This document shows positions 1-5,292 of a stretch of DNA of 5,292 bases, piece by piece; position 1 is the first letter of the stretch, and every line of letters begins with the position of its first letter. A model generated the notes under the pieces. That model worked only from the letters and a program-made list of their open reading frames with translations, searched no databases and was not told the origin of the DNA. A program made the position numbers and the translations under genes. Source of the stretch: Pedobacter sp. GTDB lineage: Bacteria; Bacteroidota; Bacteroidia; Sphingobacteriales; Sphingobacteriaceae. The stretch lies in the NCBI GenBank assembly GCA_028287885.1, contig JAQBOT010000497.1, positions 1 through 5,292 on the forward strand. The letters run 5' to 3'.

Positions 1-1779
1 GGAAGGGGCGCAAGCACCTGGTTGGATATACAAGTAGGTGCTGGAATCGGCCTGTTGACGTTAACGCCCGGCAGTCCGGTTTATGCGGCTGCTGATGACA
101 ATACGCTTCTATATTTTGAAATTGGAACTAACATTCGTGAAAGACTTGCTGTACCAGCAATCAAGTTTAATGTTGATGAAGCCTGCAATAGCTTCCAACC
201 GCATATTTGGGACGATGACCTACTTTGTTTGCCTGTGGGATCCACTGAGCTTTACCTTGAAGGTGATCAAACAGGCGTATTGAAGATGGAGGATCTTTCC
301 GAAGGCCCTTTCCATTTAGGAAAATGGATGTTGTTACAAACCAATCCGGCAGACCCGGCCCAATCCGCCAGGACACAAATGGTGCGGGTTACGAGCATTA
401 CTCTAGACACAGATCCTGTTTTTGTATCTACCATCACACATTTGAAGTGGGCGCAGAGCCAAGCTACACAATTCGAATTTGACCTGACACAATTATCCGT
501 TAAAGGAAATATGGTGCCGGCTACCGCCGGAAAAACAGAAACTGCTTTTTTCCTGATCGGTAAATCGCCTGAAGAACTTTCAAATGCCGAATTGAATGCA
601 ATGCAGGCGCCTGTAGAACAAAGCATTGAACGTCTTGCGCAAAATGGTAAGACGATTCATATGAAAACCTTGCCTGGATCTGCAGAGCGGTCGCTTGTGT
701 ACTTGGGAAAAGACTTACAAAAAACAGCACCAGAAATTATTTTGCAGGAAGTGACATTTGACGGCCTGAATTGGACACCCACAATAGGGCGGCCTGCATG
801 GGAAGTTCGACAAACTTTGGTCGGTATTCACGCTTCGGCTCCTGCTGACCGCCACTATCTAATTGACGATGGCAGTTGGTTGCCGGTCGTTACTTACCAG
901 CGTGCCGGATATAGTTTCCAACACCGTGACTATGCGATGAGCAGTGGATCTACGATCCGGTTTGGCGATGGAGAATTTGGACGTATCCCTGACACGAACA
1001 CAATGTTTCGCATGCGCTATCGACTGGGGACCGGCAGCGAGACCAATGTTGCAGCTGGGGCCATTCAATTTCCAGAATCGGCCACTTTCAGTGTTTCAAA
1101 TCCCCTCCAAGCAATGGATGGCATAGATGCTGAAACACCTTTTGAACTCCGGCAATCTGCGCCAGAAGCATTTCGCGCCATTACTTACCGTGCGGTGCGG
1201 CCAGAAGATTATGCCGAAGCAGCAGAGCGTCTGCCCTGGGTACAGAAAGCAGGTGCGGTATTTCGCTGGACGGGGAGCTGGCTTACTGCATTTGTGACAC
1301 CCGACCCTAAAGGAAAGCTAACCATCGACAACCTGAACCGCGCGGACCTTAGGGCCCAACTAAATAGATTCCGACAGGCTGGGAGAGAAGTGCATATCTC
1401 AGACCCGGTTTATGCCAATATCGATCTAAGGATCGAACTCTGCATCAGAGAATCTAACTATGCCGCCCACGTGAAAGTAAGGGTGATGGATGCACTTATG
1501 GGTACACGCGGTATTTATCCTAAACCTGGTTACTTCTCGGCCGATCGATTCACTTTCGGTACATTCCTGGACCGTTCAACACTTGAAGCCTGGATACAGG
1601 ACGTGCCGGGTGTAAAGGCTGTTGAACATATAAGCTACCGTAGGCGAGGCTGGTTTGATTGGCAGCCTTTTATTGAACTAAGCTATGATCCAGGCAAGAA
1701 TGTGATAATCAGAATCGCCAACGATCCCTTGCATCCTGAACGTGGTATACTTACACTCTCAACACATGGTGGACTATGA
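1..1779 (+). CDS. Baseplate J/gp6-like wedge protein J1 of a contractile injection system, 5'-truncated by the window
   Basis: Structural subunit of the baseplate wedge of a contractile tail-like particle. The frame is open from base 1 (592 codons visible). The TTG at 22 is only an internal Leu codon, so the real start lies upstream. Numbering from base 1, residues 70-81 (WDDDLLCLPVGS) followed by ADPAQSARTQMVRV (117-130) match the 'CLP-G-T ... DP ... VRLT' pattern I recall from putative baseplate assembly proteins. Residues 319-330 hold the gpJ signature IRFGDGEFGRIP, then YRLGTG and NVAAGAI. Residues 396-426 (RAVRPEDYAEAAERLPWV ... FRWTGSW) are the conserved J core after it. The tail has GYFSADRFTFG (510-520) and NDPLHPERGILTL (574-586), typical of the C-terminus of this subfamily. 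Relatives are usually longer, so a few hundred N-terminal residues are probably missing. The stop codon overlaps the J2 start by 4 nt. No signal peptide or membrane segment is seen in the visible part. The family call is strong; the specific particle type is inferred. Confidence 0.88.
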   Translation, partial: GRGASTWLDIQVGAGIGLLTLTPGSPVYAAADDNTLLYFEIGTNIRERLAVPAIKFNVDEACNSFQPHIWDDDLLCLPVGSTELYLEGDQTGVLKMEDLSEGPFHLGKWMLLQTNPADPAQSARTQMVRVTSITLDTDPVFVSTITHLKWAQSQATQFEFDLTQLSVKGNMVPATAGKTETAFFLIGKSPEELSNAELNAMQAPVEQSIERLAQNGKTIHMKTLPGSAERSLVYLGKDLQKTAPEIILQEVTFDGLNWTPTIGRPAWEVRQTLVGIHASAPADRHYLIDDGSWLPVVTYQRAGYSFQHRDYAMSSGSTIRFGDGEFGRIPDTNTMFRMRYRLGTGSETNVAAGAIQFPESATFSVSNPLQAMDGIDAETPFELRQSAPEAFRAITYRAVRPEDYAEAAERLPWVQKAGAVFRWTGSWLTAFVTPDPKGKLTIDNLNRADLRAQLNRFRQAGREVHISDPVYANIDLRIELCIRESNYAAHVKVRVMDALMGTRGIYPKPGYFSADRFTFGTFLDRSTLEAWIQDVPGVKAVEHISYRRRGWFDWQPFIELSYDPGKNVIIRIANDPLHPERGILTLSTHGGL

Positions 1780-4328
1780 GCTGTCAAGATTGTTCTCAAA
1801 AAGATAAAGGTCTGGTGAAATTCCCATGTCCATGCGACAGCTTTGTTCATCCACAACCATTGTCAATCCCCGAGGGACTGGATACATTGGCGAGGCAGAT
1901 TGCTGGCTTTCCAGAATTTAGGAGAGCAATGCTACATGGCATCCGGGCGGTTGATTTGAAGGTGATCGATGAGAACAACCTTAGGCTAGACGTGCGGCCA
2001 TTGGCAGAGTTGCGTGCAAGACGCAAGGATGACCTAGGTGTGATGTTGCTCGACATGTGGGCATATGTATGTGACTCCATTTCATTTTACGACAAGGTGA
2101 TTGCACAGGAATGTTATCTGCGTACAAGCATTCAGCGCTCCGCAACAAGAAAGCTTGTCGGATTGTTGGGTTACCTGCCAAAACCTGCGGTTGGGTCGAC
2201 GGCCTACATCGCCGCCATGGCTGAGGGCAGAACGAAAGTAATGCTTCCTGTAGGTACTGCATTTGAATCCGGTGCATTTAATGGCAATCCGCCTCAGGTT
2301 TTTGAGTTGGAAACTGAAAGATCCATTCATCCATTACTGAACAGGTTTCGGTTGAAGACTCCGGTTCGACAGCAACTACAAGCAGGCACGGTTCTACAAA
2401 GCCTGTTGGTTAAACTGCAAGGAGAGATCAAGGAAGACATGATGCTGTTGTTGGCTGATCGGTTGAATGATGAAAATAATACAGTTGTCTGGGTGAAACA
2501 GGTATCCATTCGCTTGGGAACTGATCAACAGAAATATCAAGAGGTATTTTTTGTAACAGCAATCACCATTCAAAAAAACACAGAATTGAACCAGCTACGC
2601 CTGATGCATTCTTCAACATCTGCCAATGTTTGGGACGATCCGGGTGCCATTGTTAAGAAAGCGACAGCAGCAGTGGCTAAAACCAGCACGGGTATTAAAG
2701 CCGCGGGATTCTCCTATTCTGGTCTTGGATTTGCGAATAAGGGTGCTGAAATACTCTTTATTAATGCAGGCGACTCGCTCACATTTAGCCATCAGTTGAC
2801 TGTAATGAAAGCGGGAGCGCTCATTATTGCAAAAAAAGGAAATGAAATGAAATGGTTTCGCATCAGCGATGTGGGAGACGTAAAACGTCAACAAATACCT
2901 GATGGAAAAATAAAGATCAATGGCAACTCCTTTGATCTTCCGGGAGTAAGTACAACCGTAACTGAAATTACCACGGATGTATCATTGGCTTCAAAGAAAA
3001 GAGGACAAGGGAACTGGCCGGTTGGTGGCCCTTCTGGATTGGAGATTTATTATGCATTTCAGACCGTGGCGACCGTTGTTCAGGAAAGTGATGTAACCGT
3101 CTCATCGAAAGACCTCTTGCAACTCGAAGGTTTTGTTGAAATACCCATTCCTGCGTACGCATCCACAGATTATTTATTATTGGGTAAAAATGGAGATGGT
3201 GCGGCGGTTAACGGCATGATTGATTTCCAAAAACGAGAACTTCAGCTAAGTCAGGGTGCTGGCTGGTCGCCTGATCTTGTCTCACCGGTTGATGTTTTTG
3301 GGAATGAGCTTGTGGTTACACGGGGAGAGTCTGTTTATAATGAACTGTTGGGAATTGGAAACGCATCTGATATCAACCAGCGATTTAAGCTCAAGAAAAA
3401 ACCATTAACCTATTTCAGTTCTTCTACTTCGGGCAACGACCAGATGGTTAAAAACACGCTCAGCATTCGTATCAATGGAATGCTTTGGAAGGAAGTAAAT
3501 GGGTTTTATGGAAAAGGAGAATTCGACCAGATCTATATTGTTCGTCAGGATGACGAAGGAGAAAGTTGGGTGAGTTTTGGAGATGGCCTTCGCGGACAAA
3601 GGCTTCCTTCAGGCGCAGAAGTGGTTGCCAATTATCGTTTTGGCGCTGAAGGCGTAATGCCGCCCGGCGGTTCAATCAACCAGATTTCCAAGCCGGCAAA
3701 AGGTTTGCAATCTGTGAAGAATCCATTGCCCGCTTTTGGTGGTGCTGATGCCGAACCGATAGAAAACTTAAAAACATATGCCCCAAAATCAGCACTGTTG
3801 TTGGATAGGGTGGTGTCAATGAAAGATATGGAAGCCTTGGCTGCGGGCTTTCCGGGCGTTCGCGCCGTAATGGGCGAATGGCGCTGGGATGGCCGAAATC
3901 AAACAGCAGTAGCACAATTGATCTATATCGGTGATCCGCAAATCTCAACCGATCTCACAAAAGCTGTTCGCAATATGGCAGATCCAGCTACACCCATCTC
4001 CATTATCACAGCAATTCCTAAACCATTAAGTGTGTCGCTGGCAATTGCTATCGACCCCAAATATGTTGAAAAAGATGTGTTGGCGCGTCTGCGTGAAGCA
4101 TTGTTGAACAAGAAAACCGGGATGCTCTCGGCCGAGCGCATTGGCATTGCGCAACCCATCTATAGAAGTCAATTGTTTGACGCCGTGTTGTCAGTGGAAG
4201 GAACTTCTTCCATTACTGGTGTTTTTGTAAATGGACGACCCTTCTATCGCTTCGCGGTGGTTCCACCTGCGGCAAATTATTTTTCAATTGAAGATGGAAA
4301 GCTATTGTTAAACGGAAAAGAGGAATAA
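1776..4328 (+). CDS. Putative baseplate assembly protein J2 (J/gp6-like, TIGR02243-type), complete, 850 aa
   Basis: Second J-type baseplate wedge protein. The start is well fixed: an in-frame TGA at 1737-1739 lies upstream, and ATG 1776 is the first start codon after it. The N-terminus carries four cysteines (C3, C6, C18, C20). Residues 76-135 hold the best-conserved block: LAELRARRKDDLGVMLLDMW, then YLRTSIQRSATRKLVGLLGY, matching the 'ALLDAWA ... YLRTA ... LA-L-GY-P-PGVAA' pattern of this family. LPVGTAFES (157-165) and QVFELE (174-179) follow. A long poorly recognised segment spans about 281-450. The gpJ signature is at 598-623 (WVSFGDGLRGQRLPSG, then NYRFG), followed by FGGADAEP (654-661), RVVSMKDMEALAAGFPGV (678-695) and WRWDG. 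The C-terminal part, from about 745, is a beta/alpha domain like that of J1 but without J1's NDP-x-x-PERG tail. It is cytoplasmic during assembly, with no signal peptide or membrane helix. It is coupled to both neighbours by overlaps. It is paralogous to J1 in the core only. Confidence 0.9.
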   Translation: MSCQDCSQKDKGLVKFPCPCDSFVHPQPLSIPEGLDTLARQIAGFPEFRRAMLHGIRAVDLKVIDENNLRLDVRPLAELRARRKDDLGVMLLDMWAYVCDSISFYDKVIAQECYLRTSIQRSATRKLVGLLGYLPKPAVGSTAYIAAMAEGRTKVMLPVGTAFESGAFNGNPPQVFELETERSIHPLLNRFRLKTPVRQQLQAGTVLQSLLVKLQGEIKEDMMLLLADRLNDENNTVVWVKQVSIRLGTDQQKYQEVFFVTAITIQKNTELNQLRLMHSSTSANVWDDPGAIVKKATAAVAKTSTGIKAAGFSYSGLGFANKGAEILFINAGDSLTFSHQLTVMKAGALIIAKKGNEMKWFRISDVGDVKRQQIPDGKIKINGNSFDLPGVSTTVTEITTDVSLASKKRGQGNWPVGGPSGLEIYYAFQTVATVVQESDVTVSSKDLLQLEGFVEIPIPAYASTDYLLLGKNGDGAAVNGMIDFQKRELQLSQGAGWSPDLVSPVDVFGNELVVTRGESVYNELLGIGNASDINQRFKLKKKPLTYFSSSTSGNDQMVKNTLSIRINGMLWKEVNGFYGKGEFDQIYIVRQDDEGESWVSFGDGLRGQRLPSGAEVVANYRFGAEGVMPPGGSINQISKPAKGLQSVKNPLPAFGGADAEPIENLKTYAPKSALLLDRVVSMKDMEALAAGFPGVRAVMGEWRWDGRNQTAVAQLIYIGDPQISTDLTKAVRNMADPATPISIITAIPKPLSVSLAIAIDPKYVEKDVLARLREALLNKKTGMLSAERIGIAQPIYRSQLFDAVLSVEGTSSITGVFVNGRPFYRFAVVPPAANYFSIEDGKLLLNGKEE
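4319..4324 (+). promoter_or_regulatory. Weak Shine-Dalgarno-like site for the I-like gene
   Basis: AGAGGA lies just before ATG 4328, inside the last codons of J2. The spacing to the ATG is only 3-4 nt, shorter than usual. It may help re-initiation after the J2 stop (TAATG), or it may simply be the Lys-Glu-Glu codons of J2. No comparable motif precedes the J2 start at 1776, where only GGTGGA is seen. Confidence 0.3.
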
Positions 4329-5292
4329 TGGCAAACGATCAATTTGACCTATATTATAAGGAGAAGTTCTGGGAATTGGTCCCATCTGTCTATAGACATG
4401 AAGATGGATTGGCCTCAAATCCCGGGGTGCTGGAAGCTATTGTAAAAGTGATGGCCCAGCAAGCCGCTATTCTTCGGCGCAGCCAGGACCAGCTGTGGGA
4501 CGACCAATTCATTGAACGTTGCAGTGAAGCCGCCATTCCATACATTGGCGACCTTGTTGCAACCCGGATGCTTTCAGCCTTGAACCTCCGCGGCAGGAGA
4601 ATTGATGTGGCTAAAACCATATACTATCGCCGGCGGAAAGGAACTCCAAGGATCTTGGAGGAATTGATCTTCGATATCAGTGGCTGGAGTGGGAAAATGA
4701 AGGAACAGTTTCTTCAGCTGCTGCGCACGCGGCATGGCTTGGACCCCTTTCCAGAATTGTTGAAGGGCAGGTATTCCGGCACCCTGCCGGGTGGTGTTGC
4801 AGACCTCCGCAATCCAAGGATTGCGGAAATAGCCTATGGGCCCTTTGAAGAATACTTTCATACACCGGAAATGCGGCAGCATCATGGTTTGCTAGGCCGT
4901 TACAATATCCCCAAATTGGCATTTTATCTATACCGGTTGAAGGTTTACGACGCGCTCGATGTTGATCCCTTCATGATGGCTGACCGAAAGAATTTTAGCT
5001 TCGATCCTTCAGGAAGAAGAATACAACTTTTCAGCAAGCGTATGCCATTGAATGATTGGGATGAATGGAGGGAGCCCTTTGAGTGGGAGCTCTCCGCACC
5101 GATTCCCTGTAGGTTGTTGGGACATGCAGAATACCAGGTTACAGAAAAGACTGTGCTGGATATGCTAGCAGATCCCGTTAATCCAATTTCTGCGGCAGAA
5201 GCCGGGAGGCTAAGAAAGATTGCAGGACTTCATTTCAAAAATGAAGCGTCATTTTACCGTTTTTTACTTCCCGTATTTCTTCCGCCGACACC
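4328..5292 (+). CDS. Phage tail protein, P2 gpI/gp7-like baseplate wedge subunit, 3'-truncated by the window
   Basis: Predicted third wedge component. ATG 4328 is the first start after an in-frame TGA at 4289-4291, and the frame stays open to the window end (321 codons plus 2 bases). Near the N-terminus, helical-looking residues 34-57 lead into WDDQFIERCSEAAIPYIGDLV (57-77), the hallmark I recall as 'DDWFIETC-EWVVPYIGDL-G' in tail proteins beside baseplate J pairs. It is followed by YYRRRKGTPRILEEL (99-113) and DISGWSGK (116-123), matching 'RRKGT---LE-L--DVTGW'. RYNIPKLAFYLYRLKVY (191-207) and FSFDPSGRRIQLFSKR (223-238) match the later 'NIP--G-FL-RL' and 'F-PLG-D--LF' blocks. This supports the Phage_tail_P2_I / TIGR02242-like group, although the visible length already exceeds a short P2-type gpI and the full protein is longer still. 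There is a weak GAGG upstream with short spacing. Function is inferred from family and position after two J genes; no catalytic motif is seen. Confidence 0.82.
   Translation, partial: MANDQFDLYYKEKFWELVPSVYRHEDGLASNPGVLEAIVKVMAQQAAILRRSQDQLWDDQFIERCSEAAIPYIGDLVATRMLSALNLRGRRIDVAKTIYYRRRKGTPRILEELIFDISGWSGKMKEQFLQLLRTRHGLDPFPELLKGRYSGTLPGGVADLRNPRIAEIAYGPFEEYFHTPEMRQHHGLLGRYNIPKLAFYLYRLKVYDALDVDPFMMADRKNFSFDPSGRRIQLFSKRMPLNDWDEWREPFEWELSAPIPCRLLGHAEYQVTEKTVLDMLADPVNPISAAEAGRLRKIAGLHFKNEASFYRFLLPVFLPPT
4806..4827. repeat. Perfect 10-bp inverted repeat inside the I-like gene
   Basis: The arm TCCGCAATCC (4806-4815) is exactly complemented by GGATTGCGGA (4818-4827), with a 2-nt AA spacer. It lies within codons for Leu160 to Glu167 of the I-like gene. 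No T-run follows, so it is not an intrinsic terminator. With so small a loop it would fold as a hairpin only by opening the inner pairs, and it could equally be a dyad-symmetric protein site or chance. Confidence 0.6.

Noticed and set aside
267..626. 119-aa reading frame on the minus strand
   Set aside because: It lies fully antisense to conserved J1 sequence, has no recognisable domain, and sits in a gapless + strand operon.
1737..1776. Internal promoter before J2
   Set aside because: There is no Bacteroidota-type TTTG / TAnnTTTG pair in the coding sequence before the start, and the genes overlap, so read-through transcription is more likely.
22..1779. J1 starting at the TTG codon at 22
   Set aside because: The frame is open to base 1, no start signal precedes the TTG, and family members carry substantial sequence upstream of this point; the gene is cut by the window edge.
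2831..2837. A7 run in J2 as a possible programmed -1 frameshift site
   Set aside because: A -1 shift reaches a TGA within three codons and would only truncate J2; no stimulatory hairpin is evident, and the 0 frame continues with conserved sequence.
4780..4793. Short CACCC/GGGTG hairpin in the I-like gene
   Set aside because: Five-bp arms with a 4-nt loop inside codons are expected by chance, and no T-run follows to make a terminator.
4574..4922. Two overlapping minus-strand reading frames (103 and 81 aa)
   Set aside because: Both are antisense to the I-like gene, whose + strand translation carries clear family motifs; the minus frames show none.

Overview
This window lies inside an operon for a contractile phage-tail-like particle, probably an extracellular contractile injection system (eCIS) or a related tailocin-like machine. 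It holds three co-directional genes on the + strand, packed without gaps and covering every base. The first gene runs in from the left edge and the third runs off the right edge. All three look like baseplate wedge proteins: two diverged gpJ/gp6-like proteins (here J1 and J2) and one tail protein of the P2 gpI/gp7-like kind. No capsid, portal, terminase, integrase, lysis gene, sheath, tube, tape measure, AAA+ ATPase or effector is visible, so eCIS, anchored CIS, T6SS-iv and prophage remain open. The gpJ-J-I arrangement resembles the 'putative baseplate assembly protein' pair plus 'phage tail protein' of eCIS-type loci, which favours an injection system over a phage.

Layout. 1-1779: 3' part of J1, with the N-terminal coding part outside the window. 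1776-4328: complete J2, 850 aa, overlapping J1 by 4 nt (ATGA). 4328-5292: 5' part of the I-like gene, 321 codons visible, overlapping J2 by one base (TAATG). There is no intergenic DNA and no internal promoter or terminator that I can support. One perfect 10-bp inverted repeat lies inside the third gene.

Organism. Base composition is moderate (G+C roughly mid-40s by eye). Start sites have a weak Shine-Dalgarno signal or none. J2 is long, with an extended middle region. Together these suggest a member of the Bacteroidota, perhaps of the Chitinophaga/Cytophaga type. This is an inference with modest confidence; no taxonomic marker gene is present.

How the genes work together. In contractile tails, wedges made of gp6/J-type and gp7/I-type subunits surround the central spike hub and tie sheath contraction to fibre binding. 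In T4 the wedge core is two copies of one gp6 plus one gp7. Here two different J-type genes and one I-type gene are translationally coupled, which would suit a wedge with a J1-J2 heterodimer and one I-like subunit. That stoichiometry is my inference.
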